Part shown: positions 54,606 to 62,846 of the stretch, one piece after another
Position numbering within the stretch: the stretch's first letter is position 1
Layout of the letters: each line of letters starts with the position of its first letter
NCBI GenBank assembly: GCA_004144185.1
Contig: SEFP01000001.1
Location: forward strand, 1,178,001 to 1,242,000
Source: Sphingobacteriales bacterium
Lineage (GTDB): Bacteria > Bacteroidota > Bacteroidia > Chitinophagales > Chitinophagaceae
DNA length: 64,000 nt
Reading direction: 5' to 3'
The notes under the pieces: generated by a model
Seen by the model: only the letters and a program-made list of their open reading frames with translations
The model's database searches: none
What the model was told of the DNA's origin: nothing
Program-made: the position numbers and the translations under genes

Positions 54606-56366
54606 TCAGGATGCGGACTCTGATGCCGGAAGCGCGGTACGAAGCCCCAGCTCCTGCAAGGCACCCTGTACAAAAGCACCCAGTTCTTTGATGTACGCGG
54701 GAGAGAAATCAAATCGGATGCCTGCGGTTTTATATAGTTCCGGAAGGGTTTGGGTATAGCCCAGCGCCAGCGCCTGCTGGTAGCGGTCCAAGGTTCCGTC
54801 TGCATCCGTGCGATACTGCCGCCACATGGCAAGGGCACCCAACTGCGCAATGCCATACTCGATGTAGTAAAACGGTACTTCAAACAGGTGCAACTGCTTT
54901 TGCCAGAACGAACCCCGGTAGTCTTCAAAGCCGGTCCAGTCGGTCACGCCGGTTGAAAACTCCTCCAGAATCTGCAACCAGTTGGCTTCGCGCTCAGCCA
55001 CGGCATGGCCCGGATGGGTGTACAACCAGTGCTGAAACTTATCGATCGTCGCAATCCAGGGCAGTACCGAAATCACCCGTTCCAGTTCCTCCAGCTTGGC
55101 GCGTTTCAGATCGGCTTCGTTTTCAAAAAACGTATCCCAGTGCTCCATGCTGAACAGCTCCATGCTCATGCTTGCCAGCTCGGCAATTTCCATCGGATAG
55201 TCCTTAAATGCCGACAGCTTGAGCGGGTGCGACAGGAACGAATGCACCGCATGGCCCCCTTCGTGCATCATGGTAATCACATCTCCGATGGTACCGGCCG
55301 CATTCATAAAGATGAACGGAACGCCCGTTTCCGGAAGCGGACAGTTGTAGCCACCGGGCGCTTTCCCCTTACGCGATTCGAGATCCAACCGGTTCATCCC
55401 CTGCATGGTACGCAGACAGGACGCATAATACGGCCGTAGCTTTTCAAACGTGGTAATGGCTTTATCGGTCAGTTCTGCTCCGGTTTCAAACGGTTTCAGC
55501 GGCTCGGTGCCTTCCGGCTCAGCATCGCCGTCCCAGGGACGCAACACATCCAGACCCAAACGGTTTTTGCGGGCCTCCACAAGCATCCGGTGCAGAGGCA
55601 AAATGTGCTCGCGTACCGCCTTGTGAAACCGGAAGCAGTCGTCCGCAGTATAATCAAAGCGGCCCAGCTCTTTAAACTTATAATCCCGGTAATTGGCAAA
55701 GCCGGCGTTCTCAGCTACCTGCTGGCGCAGGCTGAGCAATTTGTCAAACAGTTCGTTCAGTTGATCTTTGGCCTCAAGACGGCGGGAAGCCACCTTCCGG
55801 AAGACGTCTTCACGCAACGACCGGTCCGGCTGTTGCAGAAAACGCGCTGCCTGCTGCAAGGTATATTCCTGTCCGTTGACGGTTACCGTCATAGCACCGG
55901 AAATCTGTCCGAACTGCTGGGCCAGGACACCGATCTCCGCCTGTAGCGCCACATTTTCGGGCCGGTACAACTGAAGCGCACTTTCAACGCTGCGCAGGTA
56001 CGGACCGTAAAGCGTAGGGTCCAGTTCGTTCCGGAACGGAGACGCCATCAGCTTTTGTTGCAGTTCAAACAGAACCGGCTTCAGCTTCGGCTCGATCTCC
56101 ATCACGAAGTAACTAAAGGCGTCTTCGTAAGCCTGGTTGGTGGTATCAGTCGTCATCCGGATTTGCCGCCAGGCGGCGTCCTCGCCTACAACGGCGTCCA
56201 GCTCACTGAGTTGCTCCAGCCAGCGTTCCAGATCCGCTTTAGACCCGATGTCGGCAGACCGAAGGCGTTCATAGTAGGGTAGCAGCTGTTCCCAGTCGGT
56301 TACAGTAAAATCGGCCGGCAAAAACTGCCGCTTGGCTTCAAATGAATGAGCAGAATGAGGTTGCAT
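54606..56366 (-). CDS. pepF: M3-family oligoendopeptidase
   Basis: Zinc metallopeptidase of the oligoendopeptidase F type, 586 residues from the ATG at 56366. The zinc motif HEGGH (HEXXH) is near 366-370, with the M3 context VITMMHEGGHAVHSFLS; the third zinc ligand Glu is in the following helix (EIAELASMSMELF). The C-terminal half is helical and full length. The open frame runs 48 codons further upstream, but that segment has no family match and starts in an AT-rich gap. It probably trims cytosolic peptides. Confidence 0.92.
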   Translation of the reverse strand: MQPHSAHSFEAKRQFLPADFTVTDWEQLLPYYERLRSADIGSKADLERWLEQLSELDAVVGEDAAWRQIRMTTDTTNQAYEDAFSYFVMEIEPKLKPVLFELQQKLMASPFRNELDPTLYGPYLRSVESALQLYRPENVALQAEIGVLAQQFGQISGAMTVTVNGQEYTLQQAARFLQQPDRSLREDVFRKVASRRLEAKDQLNELFDKLLSLRQQVAENAGFANYRDYKFKELGRFDYTADDCFRFHKAVREHILPLHRMLVEARKNRLGLDVLRPWDGDAEPEGTEPLKPFETGAELTDKAITTFEKLRPYYASCLRTMQGMNRLDLESRKGKAPGGYNCPLPETGVPFIFMNAAGTIGDVITMMHEGGHAVHSFLSHPLKLSAFKDYPMEIAELASMSMELFSMEHWDTFFENEADLKRAKLEELERVISVLPWIATIDKFQHWLYTHPGHAVAEREANWLQILEEFSTGVTDWTGFEDYRGSFWQKQLHLFEVPFYYIEYGIAQLGALAMWRQYRTDADGTLDRYQQALALGYTQTLPELYKTAGIRFDFSPAYIKELGAFVQGALQELGLRTALPASESAS

Positions 56367-56636
56367 AAGAAGGATTAGAGCAGGAAAACAAATCGCTTTC
56401 CAATGGTTAGTCGGTGATTCATCCTCAAAAGGCCGGCCAAGGAAACCGATTGCGCCGTTTTGACGGGCAGGCCCTGTTTCGGGACCTTCCCTAAGAACTA
56501 ATTTTAACAACTTGCATAAATATACGTAAATTAAGTTACTATCGTAATTGTCTGTTTATCAGCATAATTTTAGCTAATTTGTGGAATTAATGGTCCGATA
56601 ATGGAAAATTTCACGGGCAGACCTCTTCTTTTAGCG

Positions 56637-56644
56637 TATCTTTG
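56637..56644 (+). promoter_or_regulatory. -7 promoter element of the candidate small RNA
   Basis: TATCTTTG on the plus strand, a perfect TAnnTTTG. No protein start follows within 200 bp, while an intrinsic terminator lies about 60 nt downstream. Confidence 0.45.
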
Positions 56645-56649
56645 CCCCG

Positions 56650-56712
56650 TTGTGAATTTAATGGGTTAGTAAGTGAGCGCCGCTGGAATCTTCCGGTGGC
56701 GCTTCTCTTTTT
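56650..56712 (+). ncRNA. Candidate ~60-nt small RNA or short attenuated leader
   Basis: Predicted from a perfect -7 element at 56637 and a terminator: a 13-bp stem including two G-U pairs (AGCGCC at 56676-56681 with GGCGCT at 56698-56703) followed by TCTCTTTTT. The product would start near 56650 and end near 56712. It could be an independent small RNA, or an attenuator upstream of radA, 210 bp away. No known RNA family is recognised. Confidence 0.4.
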
Positions 56713-56928
56713 AAACACCCTTTGCTTCCATAGAAGAGGTCGTTCAACAGCTGTGTTTTTTCCGGAAGGCTGTTTTCCCATTTAGGCGGATGCCGGCTTC
56801 TGTTCCGGACCATTTATTATCCACTGGTTGAGACGCTTTTTCCAACGAAAGCGGTGTTTCTTTGTTTGTATTGGACCAGGTGAGGCCGGTTGCTCATTGC
56901 AAAACGGTGCTTGCTTTCCTGAATGCAA

Positions 56929-58305
56929 ATGGCTAAAATCAAGACGAGTTTTTTCTGTCAGAGTTGTGGGTATGAAAGTCCGAAATGGACTGGTAAGTGC
57001 CCGTCGTGTAATGCCTGGAGCACGATGGTGGAAGAAGTCAAAGAACGCGATTCCAAGGTCCGTCCGGATGCGACGGTCTGGGATGGCGATACCCGGCAGC
57101 TGCGCCGTGCCCGTAAGCTTGATGAACTCGAAACAGCTGAAGAAATCCGTATTCTAATGCCGGATCCGGAACTGAATCGGGTGCTGGGGGGCGGACTCGT
57201 GCCGGGTTCCGTGGTGCTGGTAGGCGGCGAACCAGGCATCGGAAAAAGTACCTTGTTTTTACAGTGTGCGCTGCAATGGAAAGGTGGGGTAACGCTGTAT
57301 GTATCCGGTGAAGAAAGCGCCTCGCAGATCAAACTGCGGGCGGAACGCGTGGGTGCCAAAAATCCACAACTGTATTTGCTGACGGCGGCCAACACGGACA
57401 CCATCTTTGAAGAAGTCAAAAAGACGAAACCGGGGCTGGTAATTATTGATTCTATTCAGACACTGGAATCGCCGTATGTGGAAAGCGCGGCAGGCAGTGT
57501 GAGTCAGGTCCGCGAGTGTACGGCCGAAATCATTCGCTTTGCCAAAACTGCATCCGTACCGGTCATTATCATCGGTCACATCACCAAAGAAGGCTCTATT
57601 GCCGGCCCTAAAGTGCTGGAACATATGGTGGATACAGTCCTGCAGTTTGAAGGAGATCGCCACTATGCTTACCGCATTCTGCGAACACTCAAAAACCGGT
57701 TTGGGTCTACCAACGAAATGGGTATCTATGAGATGGCTGCCGAAGGCATGCGACCCGTTACCAACCCCTCTGAGATTCTGCTGTCCCAGCACGATGAAGA
57801 GCTGAGCGGCGTTTCGATCGGAGCTATCCTGGAAGGGGCTCGGCCGCTACTGATTGAAACCCAGGCGCTGGTAAGTCCGGCGGTCTATGGAACCCCGCAA
57901 CGTACGGTAAGTGGCTACGATCTGCGCCGGTTGCAGTTGCTGCTGGCCGTCTTGGAAAAGCGGGGTGGATTTCCATTTGGAACCAAAGATGTGTTTGTCA
58001 ATATTGCCGGTGGATTAAAGGTAGAAGACACGTCCATCGATCTGGCGTTATGCTGTGCGTTGCTGTCGAGTCACGAAGACCGGCCGGTACCCAAAAATGT
58101 ATGTCTGGTGGGCGAAGTAGGTCTTTCCGGAGAAATCCGGGCCGTGAACCGCATTGAACAGCGCGTGGCGGAAGCCGATAAGCTGGGGATGGAAATGATT
58201 GTCATTCCAAAGGCAAATGCCAAAGGCCTGCACCAGCGGGATTATAATGTGAAGATCAAGCTGGCCAACAAAGTGGAAGATGTCTACCGGATGCTCTTCA
58301 GCTAA
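56929..58305 (+). CDS. radA: DNA repair protein RadA
   Basis: RecA-like branch-migration ATPase/helicase that processes recombination intermediates, 458 residues. The four-Cys zinc finger (CQSCGYESPKWTGKCPSC) is near residues 9-26, Walker A GGEPGIGKST near 100 and the RadA-specific KNRFG near 254. The C-terminal Lon-protease-like domain (KVEDTSIDLALCCALLSS) lacks protease function in this family. Two in-frame ATG codons occur (56923, 56929); I prefer the second because MAKIKT is the family-typical start. Confidence 0.95.
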   Translation: MAKIKTSFFCQSCGYESPKWTGKCPSCNAWSTMVEEVKERDSKVRPDATVWDGDTRQLRRARKLDELETAEEIRILMPDPELNRVLGGGLVPGSVVLVGGEPGIGKSTLFLQCALQWKGGVTLYVSGEESASQIKLRAERVGAKNPQLYLLTAANTDTIFEEVKKTKPGLVIIDSIQTLESPYVESAAGSVSQVRECTAEIIRFAKTASVPVIIIGHITKEGSIAGPKVLEHMVDTVLQFEGDRHYAYRILRTLKNRFGSTNEMGIYEMAAEGMRPVTNPSEILLSQHDEELSGVSIGAILEGARPLLIETQALVSPAVYGTPQRTVSGYDLRRLQLLLAVLEKRGGFPFGTKDVFVNIAGGLKVEDTSIDLALCCALLSSHEDRPVPKNVCLVGEVGLSGEIRAVNRIEQRVAEADKLGMEMIVIPKANAKGLHQRDYNVKIKLANKVEDVYRMLFS

Positions 58306-58366
58306 CAGGTGGTTCCGGATGGCACAAGCCGTATGTCCTGCCCATCCTATTTAGGAGACCCTTGGC

Positions 58367-59458
58367 TCATAGTTGCCGGTACCAGGCGTCCAGAGGGGCT
58401 TTAAAAGCATGTGCATCTTCCGGAATGCCCAACGGCCGGAACGGAAAAGTAGCAGCTGCTTCCAGCGCTTTTTGAAGGTCAAAGCTTTCCTGCCGGTAGC
58501 ACAGCGCCTGACCATTCCGGAACAGTTCTCTTCCGAGATATTCCTGTTCGGTCTGACCGGGAGTCGGAATCAGAACCAGGCTGAGTCCCAGCACCGCCGC
58601 ATCCATCAGGGTGCTGTAGCCACTTCGACACACGACATACGCTGCCGACTGCATAAATGGCATTAATTCGGCTGCATTCAGCTGGGCAAACCACCAGACA
58701 GAGCCAGCCGCCCTGCGTTCCGGCGCGTCGGCCCGGCCTTCTACAAAGATCACCTGCTGATGGAAACCCTGAACCTGTTGCCAGAGCCGGTTGGAAAGCA
58801 GGGTGCGCTGAGGTTCCGGTCCTGAAAGCAGGATCAGAATACCGGCTTTTCGGGAAGGAGTAGAGTCAGGCGCAGCAAACTGGGAAAGCAAACCGATGTA
58901 ACGGGCCTGTTCCGGAAGCACTGAAGGATGGGCTAGGGCACCACTCAGTCCAGTAGATTCCGATCGATCGACTAGCCAGACCGCGCCAAAACGTCGCATC
59001 AGCCGTTGATGGAACTGCGCAAAAAGGTGGTTTGTACCGTTGCCCAAGCCGGTTTGAAGTCCCGGTTGATGGGTTATGAATACAGACGGAATGCGGGAAT
59101 GCCACAGTCCGTACCGGTTGTCGGACAGAATGCCATCAAATCCATAGTGTTGAACCATTTGGTCCAGCCACAGGTGTTCCCGGCGAATGCACCGGAATAT
59201 ATGGGGTAGCTGTTTTAGCAGATGCGGCAGAAAGCCACGCCGGGTTTGGGCATACGTAACGCCATACCCCTCCAACAGCAGGGGCTGTATGTCCGGAACC
59301 GATTTCCGGAAAAATGCAATCTGGGCAGCCGTGCCGGCAAAAAACACAGTGGCGCCCAACTGTTGCAGGTGCTGTGCCAGCGGAATGCAGCGCGTAGTGT
59401 GTCCCAGTCCCCAATCGAGGGGGCCCAGTAAGATTTTTTTAGCAATCGTGCGATTCAA
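58367..59458 (-). CDS. MurG-like glycosyltransferase (GT28 type)
   Basis: A GT-B fold glycosyltransferase of 363 residues. The N-terminal glycine-rich loop reads GPLDWGLGHTTRCIPLA near 12, as in MurG- or MGDG-synthase-like proteins; the C-terminal donor-binding segment is CRSGYSTLMDAAVLGLSLVLIPTPGQTEQEYLG near 280. The start is probably a TTG at 59458, since no ATG is nearby and this start covers the glycine loop. It may glycosylate a membrane lipid or lipid carrier. It is divergent from the small lipoprotein gene. Confidence 0.85.
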   Translation of the reverse strand: MNRTIAKKILLGPLDWGLGHTTRCIPLAQHLQQLGATVFFAGTAAQIAFFRKSVPDIQPLLLEGYGVTYAQTRRGFLPHLLKQLPHIFRCIRREHLWLDQMVQHYGFDGILSDNRYGLWHSRIPSVFITHQPGLQTGLGNGTNHLFAQFHQRLMRRFGAVWLVDRSESTGLSGALAHPSVLPEQARYIGLLSQFAAPDSTPSRKAGILILLSGPEPQRTLLSNRLWQQVQGFHQQVIFVEGRADAPERRAAGSVWWFAQLNAAELMPFMQSAAYVVCRSGYSTLMDAAVLGLSLVLIPTPGQTEQEYLGRELFRNGQALCYRQESFDLQKALEAAATFPFRPLGIPEDAHAFKAPLDAWYRQL

Positions 59459-59492
59459 AAAACCGTATTTTTACAAAGGTACTTTCAAGCAC

Positions 59493-59639
59493 ATGCGCAG
59501 TTTTCTAAAGAACAATATTACCCGTCCGCTGTTTGTGATAGGGTTGCTGGCCGGGCTTTTGCAGGGATGCAGCAGCAGCAAAAAATGTGGTTGTGGGTCC
59601 GATATTAACCGTGCCTACGTACCACGCACCATGCGGTAG
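59493..59639 (+). CDS. Small predicted lipoprotein (48 residues)
   Basis: A 48-residue protein: a positively charged start (MRSFLKNNITR), a hydrophobic segment (PLFVIGLLAGLL) and lipobox LQGC at residue ~26, then a short Ser/Lys/Cys-rich tail (SSSKKCGCGSDINRAY). It would be lipid-anchored with a tiny periplasmic tail. The ATG at 59493 is internal to a longer open frame whose upstream part overlaps the divergent glycosyltransferase gene. Function unknown. It lies 44 bp before a second small gene on the same strand. Confidence 0.65.
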   Translation: MRSFLKNNITRPLFVIGLLAGLLQGCSSSKKCGCGSDINRAYVPRTMR

Positions 59640-59683
59640 CCCGTTGCCGGTTTATAGACTTTTTAAAATCTGCCATTACGACT

Positions 59684-59926
59684 ATGTGGGGAAAACAAAA
59701 CAAAGTATGGACGCGCTATCAACAGGAAGTCGTTGCTACGGATCTGTTGTCGGCGGTGGTGTTACTCGGTTATCTGCGGTTTATAGCCGTTAAGAAAACG
59801 AGCGGCTATACCCAGGAAGTTGTTGATTTACAACGGTATAAGGTGATCCGGAAGCCCGCCAAGGTGCGGCAGATCCTGAAGGAAAAAAAGCAGGTGCCGT
59901 TTGTGTTTGCCTACGGCCTCAACTGA
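59684..59926 (+). CDS. Small hypothetical protein (80 residues)
   Basis: An 80-residue protein with no recognised family. It has a helical start (KQNKVWTRYQQEVVATDLL), a short hydrophobic stretch (LLSAVVLLGYLRFIAV), and a lysine-rich C-terminal half. It follows the small lipoprotein in the same direction and ends before a clear intrinsic terminator, which supports its being a real gene and perhaps a pair with it. No function can be given. Confidence 0.55.
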   Translation: MWGKQNKVWTRYQQEVVATDLLSAVVLLGYLRFIAVKKTSGYTQEVVDLQRYKVIRKPAKVRQILKEKKQVPFVFAYGLN

Positions 59927-59950
59927 TCCGTTTCAACCTGAAAAACTTTG

Positions 59951-59982
59951 AAAAAGGACGTGATGTATCGCGTCCTTTTTTT
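59951..59982 (+). terminator. Intrinsic terminator after the small-protein pair
   Basis: A stem of AAAAAGGACG (59951-59960) and CGTCCTTTTT (59971-59980) with a 10-nt loop, then further T. It closes the small-lipoprotein/80-residue unit. Confidence 0.75.
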
Positions 59983-60066
59983 GTGCCGGTCCGGAAAAGC
60001 CGGGTTGCATCCCGGATGCCCTGACAGGAAATCAAATCCGGCGGTAGTCCTCAATGCTTTCCGCTT

Positions 60067-60074
60067 TATTTTTG
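60067..60074 (+). promoter_or_regulatory. -7 promoter element for the B12-binding gene
   Basis: TATTTTTG on the plus strand, a perfect TAnnTTTG, only 4 nt from the ATG at 60079. The transcript would be leaderless or nearly so. Confidence 0.5.
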
Positions 60075-60078
60075 TTCC

Positions 60079-60498
60079 ATGTCCGAACATAACCGTCCTA
60101 TCCGGGTATTGGTAGCCAAAGTAGGTCTTGATGGTCATGACCGGGGTGCTAAAGTGATTGCTACTGCCCTGCGCGACGCCGGGATGGAAGTCGTGTATAC
60201 CGGCCTGCGCCAGACTCCGGAAGCCGTAGTGGCAGCTGCCCTTCAGGAAGATGTGGATGCCATCGGTATTTCCATTCTGAGTGGTGCTCACAACACAGTA
60301 TTTCCCAAAGTGCTGGCCCTGATGAAAGAAAAAGGACTGGACGATGTGCTGCTGACCGGTGGTGGCATTATTCCGGAAGATGATGTAGCTGCGCTTAAAG
60401 CGCAGGGTGTCGGGCAGCTGTTTGCACCCGGTACAACGACTGCAGCCATCGCAGAATACATCCGGGACTGGGTGCAGGCGCACCGGAAACTGCTCTGA
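60079..60498 (+). CDS. Stand-alone cobalamin-binding subunit of an acyl-CoA mutase
   Basis: A 139-residue protein consisting only of the B12-binding domain. The cobalamin His is in the DXHXXG motif ([14 protein letters not shown], residues ~14-27), with the downstream [11 protein letters not shown] and [11 protein letters not shown] loops. Such small proteins are the second chain of split methylmalonyl-CoA or isobutyryl-CoA mutases. The large catalytic chain is not in this window. A weak terminator-like hairpin (AAAGGCA/TGCCTTT, from 60501) follows, then clpP1. Confidence 0.9.
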   Translation: MSEHNRPIRVLVAKVGLDGHDRGAKVIATALRDAGMEVVYTGLRQTPEAVVAAALQEDVDAIGISILSGAHNTVFPKVLALMKEKGLDDVLLTGGGIIPEDDVAALKAQGVGQLFAPGTTTAAIAEYIRDWVQAHRKLL

Positions 60499-60588
60499 TT
60501 AAAGGCATAGCTGCCTTTCTGTCATTTTTGTCTAGTGGGCTTGATATTTGTCTGTTTCCTCCTAAACAGTTCAAAAATCAATCTCCGA

Positions 60589-61299
60589 ATGGACTCCAAG
60601 GAATTTAGAAAATATGCGGTGGGGCACTTAGGCTTATCGGGCAATACGCTCGATAATTACAGCGCCAAAGTAGACATTCCGATGCCTACCAATCTCACCC
60701 CTTACATCATCGAAGAGCGCCCGATGAACGTGGCGCAGATGGATGTATTCTCACGGTTGATGATGGATCGCATCATCTTTCTCGGTACTGGTATCGACGA
60801 TCAGGTAGCCAACATTGTAACTGCCCAGTTGCTGTTTCTCGAAAGCGTAGACCGCGCCCGGGATGTACAGATGTATCTCAACTCTCCCGGTGGATCGGTG
60901 TATGCCGGTCTCGGGATCTATGATACCATGCAGGTCATCAACCCCGATGTCAGTACGATCTGTACCGGTATTGCCGCTTCTATGGGCGCCGTACTGATGT
61001 GTGCCGGTGCCGAAGGCAAACGGACCGCTTTGCGTCACAGCCGCATCATGCTGCACCAGCCGTCTTCCGCCATCGGCGGACAGGCCACGGATATCGAAAT
61101 CACGGTGAAAGAAATCCAGCGGGTCAAGAAGAACCTGTATACGGTGATTTCAGACCATACCGGACAACCCTACGAGAAAGTCGCCATCGACTGCGACCGC
61201 GATTACTGGATGATTGCGGAAGAAGCAAAAGCCTATGGCCTCGTAGATGAGGTGCTGGGTGTAAACCCTAAAAAGGTAAAAGGTAAAAAAGACGCTTAA
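60589..61299 (+). CDS. clpP: ATP-dependent Clp protease proteolytic subunit, first paralog
   Basis: Serine protease chamber subunit, 236 residues from the ATG at 60589. Catalytic Ser in GIAASMGA near 131, His in RIMLHQPSS near 155, and Asp in CDRDYWM near 204. The N-terminus (DSKEFRKYAVGHLGLSGN) is ~35 residues longer than in E. coli ClpP, and the C-terminus is Lys-rich (KKVKGKKDA). A second, clearly different clpP follows 62 bp on. No clpX is adjacent. The open frame extends 18 codons upstream, which I reject. Confidence 0.93.
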   Translation: MDSKEFRKYAVGHLGLSGNTLDNYSAKVDIPMPTNLTPYIIEERPMNVAQMDVFSRLMMDRIIFLGTGIDDQVANIVTAQLLFLESVDRARDVQMYLNSPGGSVYAGLGIYDTMQVINPDVSTICTGIAASMGAVLMCAGAEGKRTALRHSRIMLHQPSSAIGGQATDIEITVKEIQRVKKNLYTVISDHTGQPYEKVAIDCDRDYWMIAEEAKAYGLVDEVLGVNPKKVKGKKDA

Positions 61300-61361
61300 G
61301 GTTCCGGAAGGATCGCTTCCGGTCTGAGCTTTTTCTGACTAACGAACTAACACGAACTATC

Positions 61362-62027
61362 ATGCGCGATACTAAATATTTGCACCTGCCGTTCCGGCAG
61401 GATGAAGACGGAGACGATGACGATCAGACTCCAGATGAAGAACACCTGCCGGCTGCGGAGCCTCAAAGTCCGTTTTCGATGTGGGCCAAGCGCTCCGACC
61501 AGCTGTTTTTTGATAAACGTGCGGTCTACCTCTGGGGCGCTGTAGAAGACAAATCGGCTAAAGACATTGTCAACCGGCTGTTGTTGCTGGATGCCGACCG
61601 GCCGGGTGAAGAAATTAAATTCTTTATCAACTCGCCCGGCGGTGTTGTTACCAGCGGAATGGTGATTTACGATGTGATGCAAATGATCCAGTCGCCTGTC
61701 CGGACTATTTGTATGGGACTGGCGGCTTCTATGGGATCGATTTTGCTCGCAGGCGGTACCAAAGGCAAGCGCGCCATCTTCCCGCACGGTGAGGTGATGA
61801 TTCACCAGCCGTCTCTGGGAGGTTATATGCGCGGTGTAAGCGCCGATCTGGAGATCCAGGCCATCCAGATTAAAAAAACCAAAGAGATGGGTGCTGAAAT
61901 CCTCAGCAACGCGACCGGCCAGCCCTATGATCGGGTGTTGCGCGATTTGGAGCGCGATTACTGGATGGACGCCGAAGAAAGCCTTAAATACGGCATCGTC
62001 GACGAGATCATCCACAAAATGCCATAA
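61362..62027 (+). CDS. clpP: ATP-dependent Clp protease proteolytic subunit, second paralog
   Basis: A second ClpP, 221 residues. Ser in LAASMGS near 122, His in VMIHQPSLGG near 147 and Asp in LERDYWMD near 195, so it is catalytically complete. The N-terminus has an acidic extension (QDEDGDDDDQTPDEEH). It differs from the upstream ClpP over most of its length. Side-by-side clpP paralogs can form mixed heptamer rings, as in ClpP1P2 of mycobacteria; here that is inference. A terminator follows. Confidence 0.93.
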   Translation: MRDTKYLHLPFRQDEDGDDDDQTPDEEHLPAAEPQSPFSMWAKRSDQLFFDKRAVYLWGAVEDKSAKDIVNRLLLLDADRPGEEIKFFINSPGGVVTSGMVIYDVMQMIQSPVRTICMGLAASMGSILLAGGTKGKRAIFPHGEVMIHQPSLGGYMRGVSADLEIQAIQIKKTKEMGAEILSNATGQPYDRVLRDLERDYWMDAEESLKYGIVDEIIHKMP

Positions 62028-62058
62028 CGAGTACTCCTTCCGGAATATAGGATTGATC

Positions 62059-62088
62059 GCCCTGCACAACGTTGCAGGGCTTTTCTTT
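62059..62088 (+). terminator. Intrinsic terminator after second clpP
   Basis: An 8-bp stem (GCCCTGCA / TGCAGGGC, 62059-62066 and 62073-62080) followed by TTTTCTTT, just before the GTG start at 62094. Some read-through into the lipid-enzyme pair is possible, since that pair has no obvious -7 element of its own. Confidence 0.75.
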
Positions 62089-62093
62089 GCGGG

Positions 62094-62846
62094 GTGCATC
62101 TTCCTTCCGGAAGCGGGCCGGTCCTGCATTTTCTGTTTGAAAGCCTGGGGTTTTTCCTGGGCTACTGGTTCTATGCATTCCTGCGCCGCCGGTCAACCGA
62201 TCCGATCTCGGATTCCAACCGCCTTTGGATTCTGATTGGCGCTATTTTCGGGGCCCTGATCGGTTCCCGGCTGGTAGGCGCTCTGGAATATCCGCCCGCT
62301 TTAATGCAGGCCACGCACCCACTCCTGTTTGCATTGCAGTGCAAGACCATCATGGGTGGCCTTTTCGGCGGACTGCTGGGTGTGGAAGGAATTAAAAAAA
62401 CCATCGGTGAAAAACATTCTTCCGGAGACGTAATGGTTTTTCCACTGCTGCTCGGCATCGGGTTGGGCCGTATCGGTTGCTTGGCCATGGGCATCAACGA
62501 ACCAACCTACGGGCTGCCCACGCAGTCTGTTTTTGGAATGGATCTGGGCGATGGGACTCTGCGTCATCCAACGGCCTTGTACGAGATCGTGTTTCTGGTG
62601 TTTTTTGCCGGGCTGCTGGGCTATCTGCAAAAGCGGTTCCGGATGGAGCGTGGATTTCTGTTCAAACTATTTATGCTGGGGTATTTTGGCTTCCGGTTTG
62701 CCCTGGAATTTCTGAAACCACGCTATCCGGTGCTGGGTACTTTGGGCACCATCCAACTGACCTGTATCGCACTCTGGCTGTATTATTTGCCTACCTTCCG
62801 GAAATTCTGGACTGCTCCTCAAACGCTGATTTATGCCCAACGATAG
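62094..62846 (+). CDS. Lgt-like prolipoprotein diacylglyceryl transferase paralog
   Basis: A 250-residue polytopic membrane protein of the Lgt family, about seven helices. Family-like features: GIGLGRIGCLAMGINEPTYG near 124, PTALYE near 162, and the C-terminal GYFGFRFALEFLK with the conserved Arg. In true Lgt the block near residue 100 reads HGG and the signature is GRIGN; here the matching places read CKTIMGG (no His) and GRIGC (Cys for Asn). Several residues needed for diacylglyceryl transfer are therefore changed, so this is more likely a paralog acting on another lipid. The start is a GTG at 62094. Its 3' end overlaps the next gene by 14 nt, which indicates a tight functional pair. Confidence 0.8.
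   Translation: MHLPSGSGPVLHFLFESLGFFLGYWFYAFLRRRSTDPISDSNRLWILIGAIFGALIGSRLVGALEYPPALMQATHPLLFALQCKTIMGGLFGGLLGVEGIKKTIGEKHSSGDVMVFPLLLGIGLGRIGCLAMGINEPTYGLPTQSVFGMDLGDGTLRHPTALYEIVFLVFFAGLLGYLQKRFRMERGFLFKLFMLGYFGFRFALEFLKPRYPVLGTLGTIQLTCIALWLYYLPTFRKFWTAPQTLIYAQR

Larger units (their letters stand above)
56367..56928. other. Intergenic region between pepF and radA holding a candidate small RNA
   Basis: 562 bp with no convincing protein frame. The first part (to about 56620) is AT-rich. A perfect -7 element at 56637, followed by a short transcript-sized stretch and an intrinsic terminator near 56712, suggests a stand-alone RNA on the plus strand. The rest up to radA shows no further gene. 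One TTCCGGAA copy is at 56759. Confidence 0.5.

Noticed and set aside
56367-56510. 48-residue N-terminal extension of PepF
   Set aside because: AT-rich, without family similarity; the ATG at 56366 is the first start in good coding sequence.
59187-59492. Upstream part of the open frame around the small lipoprotein
   Set aside because: It is antisense to the MurG-like gene. The lipobox needs the N-terminus at the internal ATG (59493).
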